Assembly: GCA_024235255.1 (NCBI GenBank)
Contig: JACKMT010000005.1
Coordinates: 172,422-236,421, forward strand
Direction: 5' to 3'
Source: Chromatiaceae bacterium
GTDB taxonomy: Bacteria; Pseudomonadota; Gammaproteobacteria; Chromatiales; Chromatiaceae
DNA: 64,000 nucleotides
Position 1 is the first letter of the stretch. Each line of letters opens with the position of its first letter. Under the pieces are notes generated by a model. That model did not search any database. It was not told the DNA's origin and saw only the letters and a list, made by a program, of their open reading frames with translations. The position numbers and the translations under genes were made by a program. This document shows, piece after piece, positions 43,013-53,002 of the stretch.

Positions 43013-46000
43013 ATGAAAGCTTTGAATTCGACAAACAGCAAAATGTTTGCCTTTTTTCGGTTTCTTTTTTTCGGCTTGATGATTCTGGGGCTTAATCAAA
43101 ACGCATTTAGTGCCGCGCCTGGTGTCATTGATCTTTTTACTGCGGTGTCCGATCCGCTCGTGGTGCGTGACACCGTGGACGATAGCGTAGCTGTCGAAGG
43201 ATTTGCCGCAGATACTGCGAGTATTATCGGCGGACGACGCGATCTATCGTCCAACTTGATTTTCGATAGCAATGGATCTCCCCAAAACGGAACGACTATC
43301 TATGCGGATTTTGGGCAACTCTCATTCGATAACGACGCACTCTCCGGCGGCGAGGGCATAATTCAATGGGATGCAACCGCGGGACTGGTGTTGAATCCCA
43401 CCGGCCTTGGCGGAATAGATCTGTGGGCCGAAGGCGATACCTTCACCTACAACGTTATCTCGCTCGATTTGGCGCAGTTCCAAATTCGCATCGAGGCGTA
43501 CTCCAGTGCGACCCAATTCACCAAAGTAACAGTCAGGAATAGCGCCGTCGGGCAGTATCTGATTCCCTTTGCCAACCTTGAAGACCCCAATTTATGCGGG
43601 TTTAGCGGCGGACTGATTATCTCTGTCGAGTGCGGAACAAACGGCAACGTCGATCTTTCCAACCTAGGCGCGCTGCAGGCGGTAATCAATGTCGGCGCGG
43701 GTACGCCGGAGGTCGATCTTGCGATCGGCCCGGTCACGGTTGTTCGTGTCAATGCAGAATTGGGCGACCGGGTTTGGCTCGACCAAAACGGCAACGGCAC
43801 CCAAGAGTGCACCGACACCAACGGCAACGGTATTCTTGGCGATACCGATCCGAGCAATCCGGGCAACCCGGCGTTGAGTGACCAGGGTGCCGAGTGCGAT
43901 GCCGGCGTACCTGGTCTGCCGGTCAATCTCTACCCCTTCTCAGGCGGTGTCTGCGATACCGGCACGGCATTGCGCACCACTTTTACAGATGAGCAAGGTT
44001 TTTATTTCTTTACGGATCTGATTCCGGGCAGCTACTGCGTTAAATTCACTAAACCCGAGAATCTCTGCCAATTCGGCAATGCCGAATTCACCTTGTCCGA
44101 TGTTGTCGGCGACGACGCAAGAGATAGCGACGCCGACCGCACCAGCGGCCAGACCGGCGTTATCAGCCTCATTGCCGGCGAGACAAACCGCAGCGTGGAT
44201 GCCGGCATCTACTGTCCCTCTAGATTGGGTGACCAGGTCTGGGAAGATCTCAACGCCGACGGTATTCAGGACGGACTGAATCAAACCGGCGGTGAACCCG
44301 GCTTCCCGGGTATCGGCGTCAAGCTGCTCGACTGTTCGGGCAATCCGGTGCTCGATGGCAACAATGATCCGATCACGGCCACCACCAACTCGGATGGCAG
44401 TTATATCTTTAGCCCTTTACCTCCGGGCCAGTACATTGTCGAGTTCGCTAAACCGGCCAACTATCAGTTCAGCCCCAAGAATAGCGGGGGTTCCACTGTC
44501 GATAGCGACGTTGACGTAAACGGCCGGACCGAGTGTATTACTCTGCCATCGGACACCGAGGATCTTACCTGGGATGCAGGTCTGTACCGGACGGCAGGTA
44601 TCGGCGACTTTCTGTGGGAAGACCTGAACCGTGATGGTATTCAGGATCCCACCGAACCGGGTGTTCCGAATGGCGCAGTTAGTTTGGTCTTCTCCGGTAA
44701 CGATGGCATTTGCGGCAATAGCGACGACGTCCAGGTGCTGCCCGACCAAGTTACCGATGCGGATGGCGCTTACGAGTTCAACGGCTTGACACCGGGAAAA
44801 TACTGCTACGTCCAGTTTGCACCGCCGACAAACTACTGCACTGACACCTACGGGTTCGGTGGCGACGCCCGCTTTACGCTGCCCAATGAAGGCGGCGATG
44901 ATTTGAAAGACAGCGATGCCGATCCGGCAACCGGGCGCTCCGTTTCATTTACACTGCTTTCCAACCAGTTTCAGGATAAGTGGGACGCAGGTATCTACTG
45001 TCCAGCGCGTCTCGGCGACCAGGTCTGGATAGATATCAACGCGGATGGCGTTCAGGATGGCCTCAATCAGCCCGGCGGTGAGCTGGGAATCGGTAATGTC
45101 ACCGTTAACCTGCTTGACTGTAACGGTAGTCCAGTTCTGGACAATGCCAGTAACCCGGTCACGACCGTTACCGACGGTTTCGGAGTCTATCTGTTCGATC
45201 CGCTGGAGCCGGGTAACTACATCGTCGAGTTCGTCAAGCCCGGCGGCTATGTGTTCAGCCCCCAGGACCAGGGCGTTGACAACGGCGTCGACAGCGATGC
45301 CAGCCCGAACGGGCAGACCCAGTGCATCAACCTACCGTCAGGCAAAGAGGATCTGACCTGGGATGCGGGTCTCTACCAGAGCGCCGGTATAGGTGACTTC
45401 CTGTGGGAGGACAAGAACCGTAACGGAGTCCAGGACAGTGGTGAGCCAGGTATCGATGGCGGCACGGTCAGACTAGTGTTCTCGGGGGATAACGGTTTGT
45501 GTGGCGACGGCGACGATGCCGAAGTCATTCCGTCTGAAGTTACCGCAGGAGGCGGAGGCTATTTGTTCGACGGCCTCACCCCCGGCCTGTACTGCTACCT
45601 GGAGTTTCTACCGCCGCAAAACTACTGCGGTGCCACCTATGGCTTTGGCGGCGAAGCTAAGTTTACGCTCCCCAACGAGGGTGGAAATGATCTCAAGGAC
45701 AGCGATGTCGACCCGAACACCGGTCGGACGACCTCCATCACCCTGCTTTCCAATGAATTGCAGGATCAGTGGGATGCCGGCGTGTACTGTCCGGCACAAC
45801 TGGGAGACCTGGTCTGGCTGGATTTGGACCGCGACGGCATTCAGGACGCCGTCAATCAGCCCGGTGGTGAGCCGGGTGTGGCAGGGGTGCAGGTTGAACT
45901 GCTGCTGCCTGGTGACGATGGACAATGTAACACCGGCGACGAAGTGCTATCCGCCTCGGGTTCGAGAGTTACCGCTGACGGCAGCGGTGTCGATCCACTC

Positions 46001-49000
46001 GGTGCGTATCTGTTCGACAATCTGTTGCCCGGCAATTATTGTGTGGAATTTGTAAAGCCCGCCGGCATGGATTGCACTGACCCGAACGTCACGCCACCGG
46101 CCAACCCGAGTGAGGTGGACAGCGACGCTATACCTGGAGCCTCGGTCTGCCAGACACGGGATCCGGTTGAGGATCCGATCCAACTGCAATCGGGCGAGTC
46201 TGACCGCTCCTGGGATGCAGGATTGGTCGAACTGGCGCAGCCGGAGATCCGGATTGTGAAGTTCACCAATGGACTGGATGCCAACGATCCGGTCAATGGC
46301 AACGATATCCCGGTGGTGGCGCCCGGCGGTGAAGTGACTTGGACCTACAAAGTCACCAACACCGGAACGGTGAACATTCCGGAAGGCGATATCAGCGTGA
46401 CCGATAACATAATCGGTGCGGTCACGACAGTAGACAAGGGTGGTGACGCAACACCTGCGATCCTGGAGCCAAACGAAAGTTGGATCTACAGTGCGGTCGG
46501 TACGGCGTTGGATCTGGTCAGCGCACCGGATGCGCCGAACTTACTGGCGAATGCGTGTAACAATGTGTCCGGCAGTGTCCCCGGCAGCCGGGCGTATACC
46601 AACCTCGGTACGGTGACTATCCCGACGATGTCAGACGAAGACCCGTCGAGTTACTGCAATCCACCGCCGAACACCTGTGAAATCTGTGTCGGCGTCAAGC
46701 AGATGACCCTGAAGATCAGTGCGTCTGCATGGAACCGTGATCAGGATGAGACCATCCGTGTTCGAGCCAACAGCGCGACCGGCACGATTCTGTGGAGTGG
46801 AAAGGTAGCGACGTATAGTTCGTTTAGCTTCGAGATACCGGCAGGTGTCGAGAAGGTCTATGTGTCGGTTCAGGGCAAGCAGCACCCGAGCGAGTACGTA
46901 AAAGCGATCTTCCTCACCGATTGTGATCTGAAGGTGGGGGCAAGCGATGGCAACAGCTATATCACTTTCAAGGTGATCGATCTGACCCAGCGTGTTGAGA
47001 TTGCCTCCGGCAGTGCTTGCGGCGGTGGGTTAGTGTGTGGCCAGAAGTTCGAGGCTGAAGATGGTGAACTCAATGGACTGTTTGGGGTTTACCAGAGCGC
47101 TTCGTTCAGCGGTGGTGCCTACGTTAAGACACCGGACAACGGGGTTTTCATGAGCGGTCCCAGTAGCAGCTTCGTGCAATTCAAGCTCAACCTGACGGAC
47201 GATCAGTTAGTCAAGCTGATGACCGGCGTGTACAGCCCGAGCGGTAACTCAGACTCCTTCTGGGTGACGATAGATGATCAACCGGTTGGCGGCTATCTGT
47301 ATGATACTGCCAGTGGCGGATTGGTTACCGACTACGTCAATGACCGCAACGGCCGTGACGGCGGGGACCCGGTAATGGTGAGTCTGGCTACGGGGGATCA
47401 CGTCATTCGCTTCTACCTACGCGAAGACGGTACCAAGCTGGACTGGCTTAAAGCCGAGTGCAGTGTCCCGGAAGTTCCTTCGATCGATATCCGCAAGCAG
47501 GCGGAGGGGCCAGACAGCCGTACCTTCTCCCCCGGCGACACGGTGCCCTTCGAGATCGTCGTGACCAATACCGGCAATGTAGATCTGTCGAATGTTGCTG
47601 TCTCGGATGCTTTGGTACCGAATTGCGACAACACGATCGGCGCACTTACAGCTGGTGATAGTGTTAGCTACACATGTAGCACAGCTCTCTCATCGGGTGG
47701 CGGTATCAAGACCTTCCGTGATGAGTTCAATGCCATGTCGTACAGTAACAACGACGGCACGCATGACTTCAGCGGTCCCTGGGTGGAGTACGACGTCGCA
47801 GGTGCAGGCCCGACAGCCGGCAACGTGCTGGTCGGTTCCAACGATAAGTTGTGGCTGGACGACTACCCGGATACTGGTACAGAGCCGAGCGCAAAACGCA
47901 GTGTCGATTTGACTGGAGCGGTCAACGCCAAGCTGGAATTCGACTGGCAGACGCACGATGGTGTCGATAACAGCGACGAGGTGGTTGTGGAGATCTCTTC
48001 CGACGGCGGCGTCAGCTATACGGTATTACACGCCTTCACCGGGTTCTCGGGTGCCATGTCGGGTCATAAGACGTTTGATATCAGCGCCTACATCTCGGCT
48101 GAGACTACGGTCAGGTTCCGGGTTTCCAGGTACTATGGGGGTAGTAGTGAGACCTTCAAAGTGGACAATCTGATGATTACTGCCGAGATGGGTGGGGGTG
48201 CCTCTGGATTTAACAATGAGGCGTGCGTTTCCGGTACAGGTGCGGGACAGACGGTTAGCGATTGCGATACTTCGGAAGTTGTGGTCGAAGATGCACCGGG
48301 TAACTGCCCAGTCTGCGATACTGGCATCACACGAATGACCCTTAAGATCATCTACGGAGCCAGTAACAGGCCGGCCGACGAGAGAATCAGGGTTCGTGAA
48401 AATGGTCTGGACGGAGCCGTGCTGTACGATAGTTACGACGACGGTAACCCTAACCCAACCATACCGACAGGAAGCGATTTTACTTTCGATATCCCTCATC
48501 CGGACACGAAGATTGTGGTGACGGTACAGGGTAGTAATCATCCGAGTGAGTACATCAAAGCCACTTTTGCGACCGATTGCGGTGTTCGAATAGGGGACAT
48601 TAACGGTAATGACTATATAAAATTTAAGGTTACCAATGCGTTGATTGATGGTGTACAGATCTGCGGAATAGGTTCTGACGGAACCGATTCATCCTGGCAC
48701 AATGGATATAAGCACATAACCGTGTTACATAGCGGAAAATGTCTGGACGTGGAAGGTAGAAGCACTAACGATGGCGCCAAACTGCAGCAGTGGGATTGCC
48801 ATGGAGGAGACAACCAGACTTGGGAGCTGATTCCCCACAGCAGTGGGGCTTACCAACTGCGCGCCAAGCACAGTGGAAAGTGCATGGATGGATACTGGGC
48901 AGTTTCAGGCGAAGGCGTTAAGCAGTGGTCATGTGCCACCGAAAAGTCCGGCTGGATCAATAATCAGTTGTTTAACGTAAGCCAAAACAGTGATGGTTCT

Positions 49001-49123
49001 TTTAAACTGCTGCATTCGAGCGGGAAGTCTTTGGATGTTGCTGGAAGCTCCCAATCAGCAGGTGCTGAGATTATCCTCTGGAGTGACCATGGCGGCGCCA
49101 ATCAACGTTGGAACTGGAACTGA
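43013..49123 (+). CDS. Giant secreted multidomain protein with SdrD B-like repeats and ricin-type lectin domain
   Basis: A 2036-residue exported protein. After the signal peptide (about residues 14-34), residues 35-245 are a paralogue of the PEP-CTERM protein at 38463. Six SdrD B-like calcium-binding repeats follow (starts near residues 248, 402, 527, 664, 789 and 927), alternating RLGDQVW and GIGDFLW types. Then come a DUF11-like domain (about 1071-1215), a duplicated unknown domain (about 1221-1335 and 1765-1885), a CBM6-like domain (about 1340-1480, KFEAEDGEL...), a second DUF11-like domain split by a beta-rich insertion (about 1563-1727), and a C-terminal ricin-type lectin with QQWDC and QRWNWN motifs (about 1893-2036). 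It has no PEP-CTERM tail. The ATG at 43013 follows AAGGA. It is probably a cell-surface or matrix glycan-binding protein. Confidence 0.87.
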   Translation: MKALNSTNSKMFAFFRFLFFGLMILGLNQNAFSAAPGVIDLFTAVSDPLVVRDTVDDSVAVEGFAADTASIIGGRRDLSSNLIFDSNGSPQNGTTIYADFGQLSFDNDALSGGEGIIQWDATAGLVLNPTGLGGIDLWAEGDTFTYNVISLDLAQFQIRIEAYSSATQFTKVTVRNSAVGQYLIPFANLEDPNLCGFSGGLIISVECGTNGNVDLSNLGALQAVINVGAGTPEVDLAIGPVTVVRVNAELGDRVWLDQNGNGTQECTDTNGNGILGDTDPSNPGNPALSDQGAECDAGVPGLPVNLYPFSGGVCDTGTALRTTFTDEQGFYFFTDLIPGSYCVKFTKPENLCQFGNAEFTLSDVVGDDARDSDADRTSGQTGVISLIAGETNRSVDAGIYCPSRLGDQVWEDLNADGIQDGLNQTGGEPGFPGIGVKLLDCSGNPVLDGNNDPITATTNSDGSYIFSPLPPGQYIVEFAKPANYQFSPKNSGGSTVDSDVDVNGRTECITLPSDTEDLTWDAGLYRTAGIGDFLWEDLNRDGIQDPTEPGVPNGAVSLVFSGNDGICGNSDDVQVLPDQVTDADGAYEFNGLTPGKYCYVQFAPPTNYCTDTYGFGGDARFTLPNEGGDDLKDSDADPATGRSVSFTLLSNQFQDKWDAGIYCPARLGDQVWIDINADGVQDGLNQPGGELGIGNVTVNLLDCNGSPVLDNASNPVTTVTDGFGVYLFDPLEPGNYIVEFVKPGGYVFSPQDQGVDNGVDSDASPNGQTQCINLPSGKEDLTWDAGLYQSAGIGDFLWEDKNRNGVQDSGEPGIDGGTVRLVFSGDNGLCGDGDDAEVIPSEVTAGGGGYLFDGLTPGLYCYLEFLPPQNYCGATYGFGGEAKFTLPNEGGNDLKDSDVDPNTGRTTSITLLSNELQDQWDAGVYCPAQLGDLVWLDLDRDGIQDAVNQPGGEPGVAGVQVELLLPGDDGQCNTGDEVLSASGSRVTADGSGVDPLGAYLFDNLLPGNYCVEFVKPAGMDCTDPNVTPPANPSEVDSDAIPGASVCQTRDPVEDPIQLQSGESDRSWDAGLVELAQPEIRIVKFTNGLDANDPVNGNDIPVVAPGGEVTWTYKVTNTGTVNIPEGDISVTDNIIGAVTTVDKGGDATPAILEPNESWIYSAVGTALDLVSAPDAPNLLANACNNVSGSVPGSRAYTNLGTVTIPTMSDEDPSSYCNPPPNTCEICVGVKQMTLKISASAWNRDQDETIRVRANSATGTILWSGKVATYSSFSFEIPAGVEKVYVSVQGKQHPSEYVKAIFLTDCDLKVGASDGNSYITFKVIDLTQRVEIASGSACGGGLVCGQKFEAEDGELNGLFGVYQSASFSGGAYVKTPDNGVFMSGPSSSFVQFKLNLTDDQLVKLMTGVYSPSGNSDSFWVTIDDQPVGGYLYDTASGGLVTDYVNDRNGRDGGDPVMVSLATGDHVIRFYLREDGTKLDWLKAECSVPEVPSIDIRKQAEGPDSRTFSPGDTVPFEIVVTNTGNVDLSNVAVSDALVPNCDNTIGALTAGDSVSYTCSTALSSGGGIKTFRDEFNAMSYSNNDGTHDFSGPWVEYDVAGAGPTAGNVLVGSNDKLWLDDYPDTGTEPSAKRSVDLTGAVNAKLEFDWQTHDGVDNSDEVVVEISSDGGVSYTVLHAFTGFSGAMSGHKTFDISAYISAETTVRFRVSRYYGGSSETFKVDNLMITAEMGGGASGFNNEACVSGTGAGQTVSDCDTSEVVVEDAPGNCPVCDTGITRMTLKIIYGASNRPADERIRVRENGLDGAVLYDSYDDGNPNPTIPTGSDFTFDIPHPDTKIVVTVQGSNHPSEYIKATFATDCGVRIGDINGNDYIKFKVTNALIDGVQICGIGSDGTDSSWHNGYKHITVLHSGKCLDVEGRSTNDGAKLQQWDCHGGDNQTWELIPHSSGAYQLRAKHSGKCMDGYWAVSGEGVKQWSCATEKSGWINNQLFNVSQNSDGSFKLLHSSGKSLDVAGSSQSAGAEIILWSDHGGANQRWNWN

Positions 49124-49175
49124 TATATAGGTCGTATATTTAACTCATAGAATGTATTGCTGGTAGGGAAGTAAA

Positions 49176-49200
49176 AGTGGGAGCTCTGAAGGCTCCCACT
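49176..49200 (+). terminator. Terminator-like hairpin after the giant gene
   Basis: A 9-bp stem, AGTGGGAGC and GCTCCCACT, closes a 7-base loop about 50 bases after the stop codon. The following sequence (CATATTATTAG) is T-rich but not a clean U-tract. Confidence 0.6.
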
Positions 49201-49681
49201 CATATTATTAGTAGCAGAAAATGTTAATCGATCCCCAATACTTTGCATGAGATTGATGATATCGACGGAGATTTGACAGTATAGATTTTAAATTAGAAAA
49301 ATCGGTATTCTAGATCCATCCGTTAATCATGCAGCTTACGCATGATAATAATTGGCCGCGCCCGTAATTGTCGGGATGTAGATTTCTAGAATGCTGCCGA
49401 TAGCATTGTGGACGTGAGTCGGCTTGAAGTGGAAGGCGCGCAATGTCAAGGATTGTCCAAAAGATAAGCTAGGAAACCGTCCTTACAGAGAGCGGTTTAT
49501 ATTTATAATGCAGAGGAATTAAGTTGTGATGCTAAGCCTTGATACCCCAAAACTAAATGAAATTGTGACCTTCATTCCTTTTTTTTGGGGGTAATTACAT
49601 TAAAGTCGCACGTCTGCAATCAGGCCAAATTGGCAAACTCAAAGTATGCAGGCTCAAACATCGCCGAAGAGGGATACTGCA
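49201..49681. other. Intergenic region before the second acyltransferase
   Basis: No gene was recognised in this AT-rich spacer. A weak GG-N10-GC match (TGGACGTGAGTCGGCTT, about 49409-49425) might be another sigma-54 site, but the flanking match is poorer than upstream of the PEP-CTERM gene or the giant gene. An AGAGGGA ribosome site precedes the ATG at 49682. Confidence 0.35.
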
Positions 49682-50416
49682 ATGAGTGGTGCAAAGTTTC
49701 AAACCGTATTGTGCGACACCGATGAGTCGTGCAGTATCCATTATCAGATCCGCTATCAGGTATATTGCCGCGAAACGGGCTTTGAAGACCCGGAGGAGTT
49801 CGCCGACGGTAAGGAGACCGACAGTCACGACAGGCACTCGGTACACTTTGCTGCGCGGGACCCTAGAAGTGGTAGCTGGATCGCCGCAATGCGCCTGGTT
49901 TTTGCTGCCAATGGACGGTTACCGCTCGAAGCGGCATGCAGTCTGGAACCTGTTCCTGAGAAGCTGAGTGAACGCCGTTCCCTGGTTGAGTTGTCCCGGT
50001 TGTGTGTGCTCGAGAGTCATCGGAGGCACAATAGGGACAGAAGTCTCGGTTTGAAGGTTATTGATGGCAACTCGGGTGCAGTAACCAAAAACATGCCTGA
50101 TCCAAGATACCCAGAGATTATGCTGGGATTTATCAGGGCCACATTTGCTTGGTCACGGAAACACAATGTATCGCACTGCTATTTTTTGGTGAACAATGCT
50201 TTAGCGCGCACTCTTAAGCGGTTGAATATCATGCTTACCCCAGTGGGTGACGCTATAGAGCACCGCGGTATGCGCACCCCCTATGTGGTAGATCTGCGTG
50301 AATCAGAAAGAAGAATGAAACAGAAACTGGCTGTATTTAGGGAGTTGGAACGCAAGGGTGAGCCCTATGTCATCTATTCTGAACTTTCCAAAAACGCAGA
50401 GCTTAAGTTTGGTTAG
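49682..50416 (+). CDS. PEP-CTERM-associated N-acyl amino acid synthase-like acyltransferase (second copy)
   Basis: A 244-residue paralogue of the protein at 27581. It shares HYQIRYQVYCRETGFEDPEEF and RRSLVELSRLCVLESHRR with the family and has the same predicted GNAT-like fold. Sequence identity to the first copy seems low outside these motifs, so the two may have different substrates. I start at the ATG at 49682, with AGAGGGA upstream; an ATG at 49646 is in frame but lacks a ribosome site. It is followed after 12 bases by the MaoC-like gene, suggesting a two-gene operon. Confidence 0.82.
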   Translation: MSGAKFQTVLCDTDESCSIHYQIRYQVYCRETGFEDPEEFADGKETDSHDRHSVHFAARDPRSGSWIAAMRLVFAANGRLPLEAACSLEPVPEKLSERRSLVELSRLCVLESHRRHNRDRSLGLKVIDGNSGAVTKNMPDPRYPEIMLGFIRATFAWSRKHNVSHCYFLVNNALARTLKRLNIMLTPVGDAIEHRGMRTPYVVDLRESERRMKQKLAVFRELERKGEPYVIYSELSKNAELKFG

Positions 50417-50428
50417 TGGATAATTGTT

Positions 50429-51387
50429 TTGATCTCTGATTTCTTCGAACAACACAAAAAAAAAAGCCGTTACAGGTACACATTGACGCAGCTCGCAATT
50501 CCACCGACGATTTCAACCCCTTTCACGACCCCTACAAGTGGCAACGGATAAAAGACAATCCGTTTAGCGGCCCTATAGCTCTGGGATTTCAACTTGAAGC
50601 GCTGGCAGCGCACCAGATCGAATTACATCGTAATTTCACCGGAGAAGTTGAATTGATCGCCGAGCATCAACTCAATTTTGCCAACTATCAGGTCTCGTTT
50701 GCCGACGTGGTTAATCCTGGGGATGAAGTTGAAGTAGACATTCGTCCTACGAAAAAAAGACTGGATTCAACTCCCCAACTTTCCAACCGCTTGACCATAA
50801 GAAAGGGAAGACAACCTGTATTGATCGGTTACCAGCGGGAATCACAAACTCCGTTGGTTCTGGAGCATGTAGACTTTTCCTCGTTGGTAGGCTTGGAGCG
50901 TGCGGCGGATCGAAGTTTTATAGAGGAAGGCACATTCTTCTTGAAGCGAAAATTCATGAACAACAGTAATGCCAAAAACTTTCTTATTGGCTCCTTAGTT
51001 GAACAGCACTATTATTTCGACGAATTGGAAGATAGGGTGAGGTATCCGGGCATGTTTCCAGTTGCGTTGGTGTCCTGCGCGCTGCTGGAAAAAGCCCATC
51101 TGGAAAATTATGATTTCTATCTTAATCCAATGGTATATACAAGCCACGAGGTATCCATTGAGCGATCGCTTTTGTCGCATCTGAAAAGCAACGATCGGCT
51201 GCATCTGCTGGTACAGGGTCCTGATAAGTTAATCGGAGAGAAGGGTTTGGGAAAGAGCAGTATTCCGCAAGTTTGCTATCAATGCTTCGGGCTGGTTAAC
51301 AGCAACGATGTGCTGTTCCGTGCCAGGGTCAATATGGCACTGTTGAAAGATGTGGTCGGAGCAGTCGGCAGCCGATCAAATACGTAG
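50429..51387 (+). CDS. MaoC/hot-dog-like protein, frameshifted in an A10 run
   Basis: An unrecognised protein of about 318 residues in two frames. A TTG at 50429 opens ISDFFEQHKKK; a run of ten A (50456-50465) then shifts the frame, and KPLQVHIDAARNSTDDFNPF and the rest continue in the other frame to the stop at 51387. Joining them needs one A more or two fewer. The second frame is coding-like from 50461 on, although its first usable start codon is a TTG at 50653. DDFNPFHDP and NPFSGPIALGF resemble the hydratase (MaoC) motif, so a hot-dog fold acting on acyl thioesters is likely. It follows the acyltransferase by 12 bases. It could be a pseudogene, a phase-variable gene or a sequence error. 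Confidence 0.6.
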
Positions 51388-51487
51388 TATGGCGGTAAAA
51401 GGAGCAAACCAAATTTATCAACAACCCAGCCAACGATCTGAGCACAGGTTGCAAACAGCATTGTCAGGCACCTTGCGTCAGATCAGG

Positions 51488-52888
51488 TCAAAGTGTGACC
51501 GGTGAAATTGATGGTAGCGGTGTGCCCTTGGCTACAGGGATATCCTGATTGGTATCATCCCACACCAGCAGATCATAATAGCTGCGGATGTTCTCAACAT
51601 AGCTGACCGGCTCTTTGCCCCTGGCTTTGCCGTGTTTGACGGTTGTGTAGTACTTCTTTTGTGACAACAGTGGCAGGTACTTTTTTACGTCTACCCACTT
51701 GTCCGGATCTTCTCCGTACCTTTCAGTAAGAATACGGGCATCCTCCAGATGCCCGAATCCTATGTTATAACCAGCCAGTGCCATCCACAGCCGATCGGGC
51801 TCGGGAATACGGTCGGGAATTTTCTCTTTGACCAGAAGTATGTACCGGGAGCCTCCAAGTATACTCTGCTTGGGATCGGTGCGTGATATGACACCAAGAT
51901 CCTTGGCAGCTGCTTTGGTGAGCATCATAATGCCCTCGACACCGGTGGGTGAGACTGCTGTTGGGTCCCAGTGAGACTCCTGATAGCCGATGGCGGCCAG
52001 TAGACGCCAGTCAAGACCCGTTTCCAGTGCAGCCTGTTTGAAATGCGCAGTGAAATTGGGGAGCCGCTGGACCATATGCTGGCGAAATCTCTGAGTATCA
52101 AGTGCGCCGAGGCTTTCCACATAACCGTAATATCGGTCGAGAATACGCTTAAGCTCACCCGATTGTTCCAGCTCTTCCAGAAATGATTGTGCCGCATCGA
52201 ACAGGCTGTCATCCTCAGCATGCGGAAAAGCCCACGCCAGAGGGAGCTGTTCACTTAGATCGAAGGCCACTTTTAATTCGGGGTGAAACCGGCGTTTCAA
52301 CACCACTTCGTTGGAATTGCAAACCGTGTAGTCGACTATCTGCTCGATCACAAGCGTGATGAGTTCATCTGAACTGATCTCACTCTTGGTAGTCCACTCC
52401 AAGTCGGGATAATCATGTTTCAGCTCCTGCAGCCGTTCCACATGACTTCTGCCTGCGATCACTTCAAAGGTACCACCAAGCGTATCAATAATCTGTTCCG
52501 GCTTTTGTGTACCGTCCCGGTAGACCAATTGTTGTGTAACCGACTGGTAACTACGGGTGAATCTAACGATTTTTTCCCGGCTGTGGGTAGCGATTAGCCC
52601 GGCTGCACCGAAATGGACATCACCACGGGCGACCGTTGGCAGGATCTGCTCAAAGCTCTTGGTCAGAATGAATACCGGCTCTACGCCGAGTTTTTTTGCG
52701 AACAGGGAAACCAGTTCGTATTCCAGCCCGCGTGTTCCGTTCCTGTTTCGAAAAAAAGTAGTCGGGTTGTGGCGGGTGATAACGCGCAGTTTGCCACTCT
52801 CTTTGATGCGATCCACCAGAGGGTCCGGGATGCTGCACGATGCCAGAATCAACGGCAGCATACAGGAGATTAGGAACCTTATTGCCAT
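51488..52888 (-). CDS. mltF: Membrane-bound lytic transglycosylase F
   Basis: A 466-residue lipoprotein that cleaves peptidoglycan between MurNAc and GlcNAc. The lipobox is ILASC near residue 18. Residues about 33-265 form a solute-binding-protein-like domain, and from about 290 the SLT domain carries the catalytic Glu in AIGYQESHWDP and the GVEGIMMLT loop, with ALAGYNIGFGHL later. This two-domain layout is specific for MltF. It converges with the MaoC-like gene. Confidence 0.93.
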   Translation of the reverse strand: MAIRFLISCMLPLILASCSIPDPLVDRIKESGKLRVITRHNPTTFFRNRNGTRGLEYELVSLFAKKLGVEPVFILTKSFEQILPTVARGDVHFGAAGLIATHSREKIVRFTRSYQSVTQQLVYRDGTQKPEQIIDTLGGTFEVIAGRSHVERLQELKHDYPDLEWTTKSEISSDELITLVIEQIVDYTVCNSNEVVLKRRFHPELKVAFDLSEQLPLAWAFPHAEDDSLFDAAQSFLEELEQSGELKRILDRYYGYVESLGALDTQRFRQHMVQRLPNFTAHFKQAALETGLDWRLLAAIGYQESHWDPTAVSPTGVEGIMMLTKAAAKDLGVISRTDPKQSILGGSRYILLVKEKIPDRIPEPDRLWMALAGYNIGFGHLEDARILTERYGEDPDKWVDVKKYLPLLSQKKYYTTVKHGKARGKEPVSYVENIRSYYDLLVWDDTNQDIPVAKGTPLPSISPVTL

Positions 52889-53002
52889 ACGATCTGCTGA
52901 CTGAAAAGAGATTAGTTACGGCGGTTTGAATAGTGTAATATCAGCGGTTCATTATTCCATTCTAGTGCAGGCCCAGACAAGGTTAAAAGCTGTTTTATCC
53001 CA

